From XN24 sp035514535 (lineage in GTDB: Bacteria > Pseudomonadota > Gammaproteobacteria > Steroidobacterales > XN24), in NCBI GenBank assembly GCA_035514535.1, contig DATKAZ010000067.1, positions 62,001 to 126,000 of the forward strand: a stretch of DNA of 64,000 nt, in the 5' to 3' direction. This document shows, in pieces, positions 35,654-43,189 of the stretch; the stretch's first letter is position 1; each line of letters begins with the position of its first letter. Below the pieces are notes generated by a model that was not told where the DNA came from, made no database searches, and saw only the letters and a program-made list of their open reading frames with translations. Made by a program: the position numbers and the translations under genes.

Positions 35654-36139
35654 CTAAACGTCAAGGACGCACTGCGCCACCCAGCCGCCATTACATCCGC
35701 GCCGCACGTTGAGCTCGGTGTAGGTGGCGCCCTTGATCTCGGTGGCAGGTTGGTGCCGCGCCCGATCCACTTTCTCTCCCCTGGCAACGGCCTGGAGCCG
35801 TCCGTCAGCGATCTCGATTTCGAAGTCGGAAAATAGCATGTGGCGGGTCGCCATCTCGAAGACCAGTGAATTAAGCCAGGCGTAAAGCAATTCGTCCATG
35901 CACGCGGCCTCGCATTTAACCTGGACGGCATCCGCACGCTTGACCGCTTCCGGCTCCGTGATCACGGCCGTCATCGCCATGGCGACGTTGGCGAATGCCT
36001 CTTCGGCGGTCTCGCCGTAACCTCGTACACCGATGTCCGCAACATGTTCGAAGTGTTCCCAGTGAGGCCGGATGCTTCCAGGATTGCTCGCGGCCTTCAC
36101 CCATCCGCGCCTGTGCAAATTACCAAGCCTAGCGTTCAC
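35654..36139 (-). CDS. archease (RtcB activator)
   Basis: This protein of up to 161 residues contains HFEHVADIGVRGYGETAEEAFANVA, the archease metal-site strand with Asp, and ends ATYTELNVRR and CVLDV, where the family's conserved C-terminal Asp sits. Archease promotes RtcB guanylylation and turnover. GTG 36139 overlaps the upstream small gene's stop; GTG 36100 is another possible start, closer to the usual archease length of about 140. It is coupled to rtcB. Confidence 0.88.
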   Translation of the reverse strand: MNARLGNLHRRGWVKAASNPGSIRPHWEHFEHVADIGVRGYGETAEEAFANVAMAMTAVITEPEAVKRADAVQVKCEAACMDELLYAWLNSLVFEMATRHMLFSDFEIEIADGRLQAVARGEKVDRARHQPATEIKGATYTELNVRRGCNGGWVAQCVLDV

Positions 36140-36398
36140 GCTCCATTTCCAGGAAGGCGGGATCGTTCATCAGGATGTCGTAGACGGCCGCGGCGGCAGA
36201 ACTGAGTTCATGTCCTTCCTTGCCCAGCTCGGCGATATCACCCAGCGCCCAGATCTGGGCCTCCTCGAGCTCGCCATAGGTGGCGCCTGTCTCCAGAATT
36301 GCGGCGACGATCGCATCATCAACATCACCCAGGACACGAATCACCTCGGCGCGGGTCAGCGCCGGGAACGTCGTCGTTTTCGCTGCTTGCTTTGTCAT
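36129..36398 (-). CDS. small acidic hypothetical protein preceding archease and rtcB
   Basis: This 89-residue protein is helical and acidic (LTRAEVIRVLGDVDDAIVAA, YGELEEAQIWALGDIAEL). It has no membrane segment and no recognised domain. ATG 36398 has GGGAGA upstream. It is the first gene of a transcript with archease and rtcB, and it faces two FNR-type boxes. A role linked to RNA repair or stress is suggested only by this position. Confidence 0.65.
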   Translation of the reverse strand: MTKQAAKTTTFPALTRAEVIRVLGDVDDAIVAAILETGATYGELEEAQIWALGDIAELGKEGHELSSAAAAVYDILMNDPAFLEMERER

Positions 36399-36484
36399 CA
36401 AAGTCTCCCATCTCGACCAGCATCCCCCACTGTGCGCAGGGGCTTCCGATGATTGAAATATTGAGCCGCACATCCGGCGCGACG

Positions 36485-36498
36485 TTGACCCAGGTCAA
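36485..36498. promoter_or_regulatory. FNR/ANR-type box 1 between the rtcB operon and the CBS gene
   Basis: TTGACCCAGGTCAA is a perfect dyad of TTGAC arms around four bases (8 of 10 to FNR consensus). Its centre is about 93 bases from the ATG of the small gene heading the archease-rtcB transcript; class II placement gives a 52-base leader. Confidence 0.6.
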
Positions 36499-36510
36499 GT
36501 CCCAGGCTTG

Positions 36511-36524
36511 TTGACCTGGATCAA
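36511..36524. promoter_or_regulatory. FNR/ANR-type box 2 between the rtcB operon and the CBS gene
   Basis: TTGACCTGGATCAA matches the FNR/ANR consensus at 9 of 10 fixed bases. Its centre is 26 bases from that of box 1. It faces the CBS-domain gene, whose ATG is about 163 bases away. Two sites in one divergent region suggest one per promoter. Confidence 0.65.
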
Positions 36525-36680
36525 GCCGCGACAGGTCCGCCGAGACCATTGTTGTATTGATGAAGGTGCCGGCCCGGGCTGGCTCCGGCCGACAATCTTC
36601 GAACGTTAGAAATGCTTCGCCTCGGCGACCGGCATATGCCGGCACTGGAGGAGCTGCCATCGAACCGAAGGAGATCGGTC

Positions 36681-37100
36681 ATGAAAGTCAAGGAAATCAT
36701 GCACAAGGGAGTCGAATGCGTTGCGGCCGACACGCCGGTGGAGTTGATTGCCAAGAAGATGCTGGACGAGGACATCGGCGCCGTTCCCGTCCGCCGGGAC
36801 GGACGGCTCATCGGCATTGTCACCGACCGTGACATCACGCTGCGTGCGGTCGCCAGTGGCAGGGATCTGCGCAAGCTGACAGCCAGCGATGTCATGACTA
36901 GCGGTGTGACGTCCTGCCACGACAGCACCGAAATCGACGATGCCCTGCAGATGATGGAAACCAGGCATGTCCGTCGGATGCCTGTTCTCAACAAGAACGA
37001 CCAGCTCGTCGGGATGCTGAGTGTCGGTGACGTCACGGACGCCATGCCACGCGATGTTACGGCCGAACTCATGCAGGCGGTATCGGCCCACCACGTGTAG
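36681..37100 (+). CDS. tandem CBS-domain protein
   Basis: This 139-residue protein consists of two CBS motifs: KVKEIMHKGVECVAADTPVE with IGIVTDRDITLRAVASG, and TASDVMTSGVTSCHDSTEID with LVGMLSVGDVTDAM. Such paired CBS modules bind adenine nucleotides and act as energy or stress sensors. It resembles small CBS proteins of anaerobically induced clusters. AAGGAGA lies upstream of the ATG, and FNR-type box 2 lies further upstream. Confidence 0.9.
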   Translation: MKVKEIMHKGVECVAADTPVELIAKKMLDEDIGAVPVRRDGRLIGIVTDRDITLRAVASGRDLRKLTASDVMTSGVTSCHDSTEIDDALQMMETRHVRRMPVLNKNDQLVGMLSVGDVTDAMPRDVTAELMQAVSAHHV

Positions 37101-37103
37101 CGA

Positions 37104-37364
37104 ATGTCCCTGGTGCTGCCGAGGGTAAGGCCTCCGTTCATTACGGAGGTCTCCCGGCATATCTGGAATACGAGATATCGCTTCGTCAGCGATCCTTCAC
37201 GCGCCGAGTCCTCCATCCAGGACAGCTGGTGCCGCATCGCGCGGGCAATGTCGGCCGTCGAGCTGCGCGAACAGAAAGTTTGGGAGCAGCACTTCCTTGC
37301 AGCTCGACATGGCCGTTTGCTTGCACGTCGCTCGCACAGTCAAAAGCCGACGGCCGCTGCGTGA
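37104..37364 (+). pseudogene. class II (B12-dependent) ribonucleotide reductase N-terminal fragment
   Basis: This 86-codon frame contains ITEVSRHIWNTRYRF followed by SSIQDSWCRIARAMSAVELR and EQKVWEQHFLAARHG. This is the N-terminal segment of NrdJ-type adenosylcobalamin-dependent ribonucleotide reductases, which normally continue with FLPGGRI and run to about 700-1000 residues. Here the match ends after HFLAA and the frame closes at 37364. No radical cysteine or B12 domain follows. It appears to be a deletion remnant lying 3 bases after the CBS gene. Confidence 0.6.
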
Positions 37365-37404
37365 TGGAGCGCGAGGCGGACTGACCTGGCAACGATTACA
37401 CTCC

Positions 37405-38499
37405 ATGAGACTGTTTCTGTGCGGCGATGTCATGACTGGGCGAGGAATCGATCAGGTTCTTCCCCGCCCGGGCGACCCCGCACTCCATGAGTCCTGGGTC
37501 CATTCCGCACTCCACTATGTCGACCTGGCCGAACGAAGATCGGGCGCCATCGCGAAGCCTGTGCCCTTTGGCTACGTCTGGGGGGATGCCCTGGCTGAAC
37601 TCGACCGCCGCGCGCCACAGCTCCGCATCGTCAATCTCGAAACCAGCATCACTGCCGCGGGCACCCCTGAGCCGAAGGGTATCAACTACCGCATGCACCC
37701 CGGCAACGTCGGCTGCATCACGGCCGCCGGGATCGACTGCTGCGTGTTGGCAAACAATCACTTGGCCGACTGGGGCCCGACCGGCATTGTCGATACACTG
37801 GCCGTGCTGGATGAAGCCGGCATCGCGACGGCCGGCGCCGGCAGGGATGCGACTGAAGCGGCGGCACCGGCAGTGCTCGACGCCGGGACCGGAACGCGCA
37901 CCCTGGTGTTCGCTTTCGGGCTGCCCTCGAGCGGCGTGCCTGCCCACTGGGCCGCCAGCCCGGGGCGCCCGGGCGTCAATTTCCTGCCCGATATCGACGA
38001 GCGATCCGTGGACCGCATCGCCGGGGACGTCGCACGCTGGGTACAGCCCGGCGACCTGGTCGTGGTCTCCCTCCACTGGGGGTCGAACTGGGGTTACGAC
38101 ATTCCCATCGTGTGGCGGCAGTTCGCTCACGCCCTGGTGGCAGATGCGGGCGTGCACGTCCTGCACGGCCATTCCTCGCACCACCCCAGGGCCGTCGAGG
38201 TCCATCGCGGCCGGCCGATCATGTACGGCTGCGGCGACTTCATCAATGATTACGAGGGCATCGGGGGGTACGAGGCCTTCCGCGGCGATCTCGTGCTGGC
38301 CTATTTTCTCGACCTGGACGATGCGGAGCACACGCTGCAGGGTTTTGAGGCCGTGCCGTTCCAGCTCCGGCGATTTCGCCTCCAGAGGGCCTCGGCCGAG
38401 CAGGCCACCTGGCTGTCCACTTGCCTCGACCGGCAGTGCCGGTCACTGGGCGCCGCGGTGTCGCTGACGGGAGACGGCACGCTCGGGCTGAGCTGGTGA
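37405..38499 (+). CDS. CapA-type metallophosphoesterase-like protein
   Basis: This 364-residue protein belongs to the CapA/PGA_cap group, with a calcineurin-like core: LFLCGDVMTGRGIDQVLPRP, IVNLETSIT, VLANNHLADWG, VVSLHWGSNWGYD and LHGHSSHHPRAVEV supply the metal ligands. CapA itself takes part in poly-gamma-glutamate synthesis in Bacillus, but no other cap genes are here and no signal peptide is seen, so an intracellular phosphoesterase role is as likely. ATG 37405 starts the first conserved strand. Confidence 0.8.
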   Translation: MRLFLCGDVMTGRGIDQVLPRPGDPALHESWVHSALHYVDLAERRSGAIAKPVPFGYVWGDALAELDRRAPQLRIVNLETSITAAGTPEPKGINYRMHPGNVGCITAAGIDCCVLANNHLADWGPTGIVDTLAVLDEAGIATAGAGRDATEAAAPAVLDAGTGTRTLVFAFGLPSSGVPAHWAASPGRPGVNFLPDIDERSVDRIAGDVARWVQPGDLVVVSLHWGSNWGYDIPIVWRQFAHALVADAGVHVLHGHSSHHPRAVEVHRGRPIMYGCGDFINDYEGIGGYEAFRGDLVLAYFLDLDDAEHTLQGFEAVPFQLRRFRLQRASAEQATWLSTCLDRQCRSLGAAVSLTGDGTLGLSW

Positions 38500-38595
38500 G
38501 GGACCTGCACTCCGGCGGTTGTCTTGGGTCTTCACGTTTCCGCCGCGGCACGGCTAGGCTGTACGAGACCCGAAACGTTGCTGCGGAGATGACCC

Positions 38596-39528
38596 ATGGA
38601 CAGCAAGGTACCGCGCGCCCCCTTGAAGAGAAGGTCCGCCGACCGCGCCGCGCCGGATCCCCGCCGACGCGCGGAAGGGGATCAAAACACCAACGAAGCG
38701 GTCGCGGCGAGCCTCCGCGAGTACGCCGACCTCCTCGCACACCAGGAAGCCGACGGCTTTCGCACCATGGCCTACCGTCGCGCCGCTGACATACTGGCCG
38801 CTCTCGATCGCCCGGTAGACAAGATCCTTGCGAAGGATGGCCGGGAGGGGCTGATGGCCTTGCCGGGCATCGGTCCCTCGATCGCCGGAGCGGTGGCGGA
38901 AATGCTGACCACCGGCCGGTGGTCCCAGCTCGAGCGGCTGCGCGGCGAGTTGGAACCGGAAAAGCTTTTCCAGACTCTGCCCGGCGTCGGGCCGGAACTG
39001 GCGGCCCGGCTCCATGAACGGCTCGAGGCGGAGAGCCTCGAGGCCCTCGAGGTGGCGGCCCATGACGGACGACTCGAGCGCGTCCCCGGAATCGGCCGGC
39101 GTCGGGCCGAGCTGATTCGTGGGCTGCTGGCCGAGCGCCTCGGCCGCCCCCGGCTGCGGCGGATTGCCGCCCGACGCGAGCGGCCGCCGGTCGAGCTGCT
39201 GCTGAGCGTCGACCGCGAATACCGGGAAAAGGCCGCGGCCGGACGCCTGCGGCGAATCGCCCCCAAGCGCTTCAACCCGACCGGCGAAGCGTGGCTGCCG
39301 GTGCTCCACACCCGCCGCGGGGAGTGGGAGTTTACGGCATTGTTCTCAAACACCCGACTGGCCCACGAGCTCGGCAGGACCGGTGACTGGGTCGTTATCT
39401 ACTATCACACCGGTGCCACCCCCGAGGGCCAATGCACCGTCGTGACGGAGACCCGCGGCACCCTGGCTGGCCGGCGGGTGGTGCGCGGCCGCGAGCAGGA
39501 ATGCCAGTCGCTGGAGTCCGATGGATGA
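38596..39528 (+). CDS. helix-hairpin-helix protein related to the N-terminus of PolX polymerases
   Basis: This 310-residue protein carries a PolX-type 8-kDa domain (NEAVAASLREYADLLAHQEAD, then FRTMAYRRAADILAAL), followed by helix-hairpin-helix motifs (LMALPGIGPSIAGAVAEM; FQTLPGVGPELAARLHERL; LERVPGIGRRRAELI). The catalytic palm and PHP exonuclease domains of full PolX are missing. A distinct C-terminal domain (WLPVLHTRRGEWEFTALFSN to LAGRRVVRGREQEC) is present, so it is a known-looking variant rather than a simple truncation. It should bind DNA structure; enzymatic activity is not evident. Confidence 0.72.
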   Translation: MDSKVPRAPLKRRSADRAAPDPRRRAEGDQNTNEAVAASLREYADLLAHQEADGFRTMAYRRAADILAALDRPVDKILAKDGREGLMALPGIGPSIAGAVAEMLTTGRWSQLERLRGELEPEKLFQTLPGVGPELAARLHERLEAESLEALEVAAHDGRLERVPGIGRRRAELIRGLLAERLGRPRLRRIAARRERPPVELLLSVDREYREKAAAGRLRRIAPKRFNPTGEAWLPVLHTRRGEWEFTALFSNTRLAHELGRTGDWVVIYYHTGATPEGQCTVVTETRGTLAGRRVVRGREQECQSLESDG

Positions 39529-39838
39529 CCTGTTCGTCGATCCCCTCCCCCACAAGCGCTGCCAGCGAATCACGCGCAGGCAGTTCCATGCGATTCACGC
39601 CGTCGCACCGCAATGGCTATGCTGGCTGATGACGCTGGCGGTCCACCTGGCCCTGCGACGCATCGATTTCGTGAATCTGCGTTTCGATGACGTGGCTGGT
39701 GGGCGGATGGAGCATCCAGCACAGGTGCTTCCGGAATACGCCGCCAAAGCCTTTGCTCGGAAACGAGGCCGGCGTCAGGGAGAACCGGCCCGCGTACCAG
39801 CTCAATCGCCAGAAGACCCGTCAGGAAATGTTTCCTGA
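39521..39838 (+). pseudogene. phage-type tyrosine integrase remnant
   Basis: The first 65 codons read RRQFHAIHAVAPQWLCWLM then TLAVHLALRRIDFVNLRFDDV. This is the start of a tyrosine recombinase catalytic domain, including the box I arginine in LRRIDFVNLRF. After GGRM the similarity ends and none of the H-x-x-R or Tyr boxes follow, so the gene is broken. It lies 57 bases from the 3' end of tRNA-Gly, a usual integration target, and overlaps the end of the helix-hairpin-helix gene by 8 bases. Confidence 0.6.
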
Positions 39839-39894
39839 GAATGTCCTGACGAAAAATCCGGTAACTGCGTATCTTTCTGATTAAAAAAGAAATC

Positions 39895-39970
<76 letters not shown>

Positions 39971-40041
39971 GTCAGGACGCGCAATTCTAAGCCCTGCCCG
40001 CAGGCTGTCAAGCTTTGCCCCGCCGGGTCCGGCCCGCTTCC

Positions 40042-40605
40042 TCAGTAGCCCCGCAGATGCGGCCATGCCGCGGCGAGGTACTTCCACATCGACCACAGCG
40101 TGAGCAACGCCGCCGCGAGCAGGAAGGCATAGCCGATCTCGTACATCGGAATGAACCAGAGTTTCTGCCCCCAGAGCATCATGATCAGCGCCGTGATCTG
40201 CGCAGTGGTCTTGTACTTGCCGATGCCTGACACTGCGACATGCTGGCGCCCACCCAGCTCCGACATCCACTCCCTCAACGCCGAGACGGCAATCTCCCGG
40301 CCGATGATGATCGCGGCCGGCAAGGCGACCACGAACCCCGGGTGCCTGGATACCAGCAGCACGAGGACAGTGGAGATCATCAGCTTGTCCGCCACCGGAT
40401 CGAGAAATGCACCGAATGCCGAGGCCTGGTCCAGCTTGCGGGCAAAATAACCGTCCAGCCAGTCCGTGATCCCGGCCAGCGAAAAAATGATTGCGGTCGC
40501 CGGCCCCGACCACGCGTATGGCAGGTAGAACACGAGCACGATCAGCGGGATCAGGATGATCCGGATCCAGGTCAGCGTATTCGGCAGGTTCAGCCTTGCT
40601 GGCAT
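40042..40605 (-). CDS. pgsA: CDP-diacylglycerol--glycerol-3-phosphate 3-phosphatidyltransferase
   Basis: This 187-residue membrane enzyme makes phosphatidylglycerol phosphate. The CDP-alcohol phosphotransferase motif is TDWLDGYFARKLDQASAFG followed by AFLDPVADK (D-G-x2-A-R-x8-G-x3-D-x3-D). About five hydrophobic helices are present. ATG 40605 starts the conserved NLPNTLTWIRI N-terminus, four bases after uvrC. The uvrC-pgsA order is common in gammaproteobacteria. Confidence 0.94.
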   Translation of the reverse strand: MPARLNLPNTLTWIRIILIPLIVLVFYLPYAWSGPATAIIFSLAGITDWLDGYFARKLDQASAFGAFLDPVADKLMISTVLVLLVSRHPGFVVALPAAIIIGREIAVSALREWMSELGGRQHVAVSGIGKYKTTAQITALIMMLWGQKLWFIPMYEIGYAFLLAAALLTLWSMWKYLAAAWPHLRGY

Positions 40606-40609
40606 GTCA

Positions 40610-42475
40610 TCAGTCCGCCGGATGAAGTGAGTCGTAGATGCGCCTTGCCAGGTCGCGGCTGATGCCCTGCACCTTGGCAAGGTCCTCGACCCCGGCCGCC
40701 GCAACGCCCTGCATGCCGCCGAGGTCGCTCAGCAGCTGCCGCCGTCGCTTCGGTCCGAGCCCCGCGATGCCCTCGAGGGCACTGACCCGCCGAACCTTGG
40801 CCCGCCGCTGGCGATGTCCGGCGATGGCAAACCGGTGCGCCTCGTCGCGAATCTGCTGCACGAGGTGCAGCGCCCCCGAGTCGCGGGGCAGTATAAGCGG
40901 CTCCGATTGGCCGGCCAAGAACAGCCGCTCGAGGCCGGGGCGGCGCGTGGGCCCTTTCGCGACTGCCGCCAACTCGACACCGTCGAGTTGCAACTCGTTG
41001 AGCACGGATTGCGCCTCGGCGAGCTGCCCCGCACCGCCGTCGACCAGCAGCAGATCGGGCAGCGGCGCCTCGCCGCGCTTCAGCCGGCTGTAGCGTCGCA
41101 TCAGCGCCTGGCGCAGCGCCGCATAGTCGTCCCCGGCCGCGACGCCCGCGATATTGAAGCGGCGATAGTCGGATTTCAGGGGTCCTTCTGCGGCGAATAC
41201 GACACACGCGGCCACCGTCGATTCGCCCGCCGTATGGCTCACGTCGAAGCACTCGATGCGGGCCGGCGGGCCCTCCAGCCCGAGCGCCTCACCCAGCGCC
41301 GCGAGCTGGGCGGTGAAGCCGGCCGTCCCCGCGAGCCTGAGTTCGAGCGCGTGGCGGGCATTCTCGCCCGCCATGTCCAGCCAGCGCGCTCGCGCAGCTC
41401 GCACGCGGTGCCGTACGGCGACCTGGCGCGCCGCCTGTTCCGACAGCGTCCTGGACAACAACTCCTCGTCTTCGAGCGGCAGGCTGGTGAGGATCTCCGC
41501 GGGCGGACTGCCGCCCAGGTAATGCTGGGCCACGAAAGCGCCGAGCACTTCTGCGGGCTCGGTGCCCGGCGCCGCGCGCAGGAACCAGCTGCGGCTGCCG
41601 ATAATCCGACCGCCGCGAATGAACATCCCGGCAACGCAGTGCAACCCGCCCTGCTCGATGACTGCCAATGCATCTGCCTCGAGCGCTCCCGCCTCGCCGC
41701 CGACGGCGGCTTCCTGGATGGCCGCGAGGCGCGCCACCTGGTCGCGGTAACGGGCCGCTTCCTCGAACGCGAGTTTCGCCGCTGCCCCTTCCATCCTGCG
41801 TACCAGCTCGGCCTTGATTTCGTTACTGCGCCCCTCGAGAAACCGGATCGCGTGATCCAGGTCCTGCGCATAATCCTGCTCGGAAATCAGCCCCACGCAG
41901 GGCGCCGAGCAGCGCTCGATCTGGTACTGGAGGCACGGCCGGCTGCGGTGAGCGAAGTAGCTGTCCTCGCAGGGCCGGATGCGGAACAAGCGTTGCAGGT
42001 CCCGCAGCGTGGCGCGGACTGCCGGGACGTTCGGATACGGCCCGAACAGGCGCCCCGCCACGCGCTTACTGCCGCGATAGAACGAGAGGCGCGGAAAGGC
42101 GTGCGAAGTATCGAGCCGGATGTAGGGGAAACTCTTATCGTCTTTCAGCAGCACATTGAAGCGCGGCTTGTGCGCCTTGATCAGGCCGTTCTCTAGGACC
42201 AGCGCCTCCGCCTCGGTGCGTGTCACCGTGACCTCGATGTCTCGCACCTGGCTGACGAGGAAACCCGTCTTGCCGGGTTGCGGCGCGGCGCGAAAGTAAC
42301 TCGAGACACGCTTCTTCAGGTCGCGTGCCTTGCCGACATAGAGTATTTCGCCGCTCGCCCCGAGCATGCGGTACACGCCGGGGCGATGGCCGAGGCGGCG
42401 CAGCACGGGCCGCGGATCGAACGCATCGCCGTCCCCGGGGACGCTGGTGGCGGTTTGTCCGGTCGGTTTGCTCAC
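40610..42475 (-). CDS. uvrC: excinuclease ABC subunit C
   Basis: This 621-residue protein has the GIY-YIG domain (GVYRMLGASGEILYVGKARDL), a UvrBC motif near residues 215-250, the RNase H-like 5'-incision domain (ECFDVSHTAGES, LLLVDGGAGQL) and C-terminal helix-hairpin-helix repeats (GIAGLGPKRRRQLLSDLGG). It makes both incisions in nucleotide excision repair with UvrAB. The start is GTG 42475, which overlaps the stop of the uracil-DNA glycosylase gene. Confidence 0.95.
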   Translation of the reverse strand: MSKPTGQTATSVPGDGDAFDPRPVLRRLGHRPGVYRMLGASGEILYVGKARDLKKRVSSYFRAAPQPGKTGFLVSQVRDIEVTVTRTEAEALVLENGLIKAHKPRFNVLLKDDKSFPYIRLDTSHAFPRLSFYRGSKRVAGRLFGPYPNVPAVRATLRDLQRLFRIRPCEDSYFAHRSRPCLQYQIERCSAPCVGLISEQDYAQDLDHAIRFLEGRSNEIKAELVRRMEGAAAKLAFEEAARYRDQVARLAAIQEAAVGGEAGALEADALAVIEQGGLHCVAGMFIRGGRIIGSRSWFLRAAPGTEPAEVLGAFVAQHYLGGSPPAEILTSLPLEDEELLSRTLSEQAARQVAVRHRVRAARARWLDMAGENARHALELRLAGTAGFTAQLAALGEALGLEGPPARIECFDVSHTAGESTVAACVVFAAEGPLKSDYRRFNIAGVAAGDDYAALRQALMRRYSRLKRGEAPLPDLLLVDGGAGQLAEAQSVLNELQLDGVELAAVAKGPTRRPGLERLFLAGQSEPLILPRDSGALHLVQQIRDEAHRFAIAGHRQRRAKVRRVSALEGIAGLGPKRRRQLLSDLGGMQGVAAAGVEDLAKVQGISRDLARRIYDSLHPAD

Positions 42476-43149
42476 GGCTGGGACCCCACGCCGGCACGGC
42501 GCGCCGCCCTGGCGAGCACTTCCATGAACATCTCCCGGCTCAGGCGCCTTGTCTGCGTGTTGTAGCGGCTGCAGTGATAAGAATCGATCAGGAGCAACTC
42601 TCCGTCCAGCCGATGTTCGGCGCCGTGCGCGAACGGGTACGCGGCGCGCCGCCGGCCGAGCGCGCCGAGGACGCCGTCATGAGCGATCCGGCCGAGTGCG
42701 AGCACGACCTGCGGGCGCCCGCCGGCGAGCTCCGCCGCGAGCCAGCCGCGGCAGTTGCGGACCTCGTCAGGCCGGGGCTTGTTGCCCGGCGGAAGGCACT
42801 TCACGGCATTGGTAATGCGGCAGCCCAGCAACTCGAGCCCGTCGCTCCTGGCGACGGACGCCGGCCGGCTGGCGAGGCCGAGGGCATGCAGGCTCTCGTA
42901 AAGCAGGATGCCCGCGTGGTCGCCGGTGAACGGCCGGCCGGTCCGGTTCGCACCGTGCATCCCCGGGGCCAGGCCGACGATCAAAAGCGGCGCGTCCAGC
43001 GGCCCGAACGGCGGCACCGGGCCGGCGTAATAGTCCGGGTGCGCCGCACGGACTTCGTCCAGAAAACCGGCGAGGCGCGGGCACCGCCGGCAACCGGGGT
43101 CGAACCAGGCCTGCGGATATCCTTCCTGGCGCGATGAGTTTACCGACAA
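42472..43149 (-). CDS. uracil-DNA glycosylase, family 4/5-like
   Basis: This 225-residue protein has the iron-sulfur-type UDG layout: N-terminal CRRCPRL, motif A region LIVGLAPGMHGANRTGRPFTGD, NAVKCLPPGNKPRPDE, and motif C SYHCSRYNTQT. The GLAPGxxGANRTGRPF pattern with SYHCSRYN points to family 5 (UdgB) rather than family 4. It removes uracil and other deaminated bases. The start is probably TTG 43149; no ATG exists before the conserved domain. It overlaps uvrC by GTGA, a repair pair. Confidence 0.85.
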   Translation of the reverse strand: MSVNSSRQEGYPQAWFDPGCRRCPRLAGFLDEVRAAHPDYYAGPVPPFGPLDAPLLIVGLAPGMHGANRTGRPFTGDHAGILLYESLHALGLASRPASVARSDGLELLGCRITNAVKCLPPGNKPRPDEVRNCRGWLAAELAGGRPQVVLALGRIAHDGVLGALGRRRAAYPFAHGAEHRLDGELLLIDSYHCSRYNTQTRRLSREMFMEVLARAARRAGVGSQP

Positions 43150-43189
43150 TCTACTTCAGAAATATCTTGTAATTGCATGAATCACCGAA

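Noticed and set aside
37131..37149. CCTCCG / CGGAGG hairpin after the CBS gene as terminator
   Set aside because: No T-run follows, and it lies inside the frame matching the ribonucleotide reductase N-terminus.
39687..39884. 65-codon frame before tRNA-Gly as a gene
   Set aside because: No ribosome site, no domain, and it overlaps the integrase remnant in another frame.
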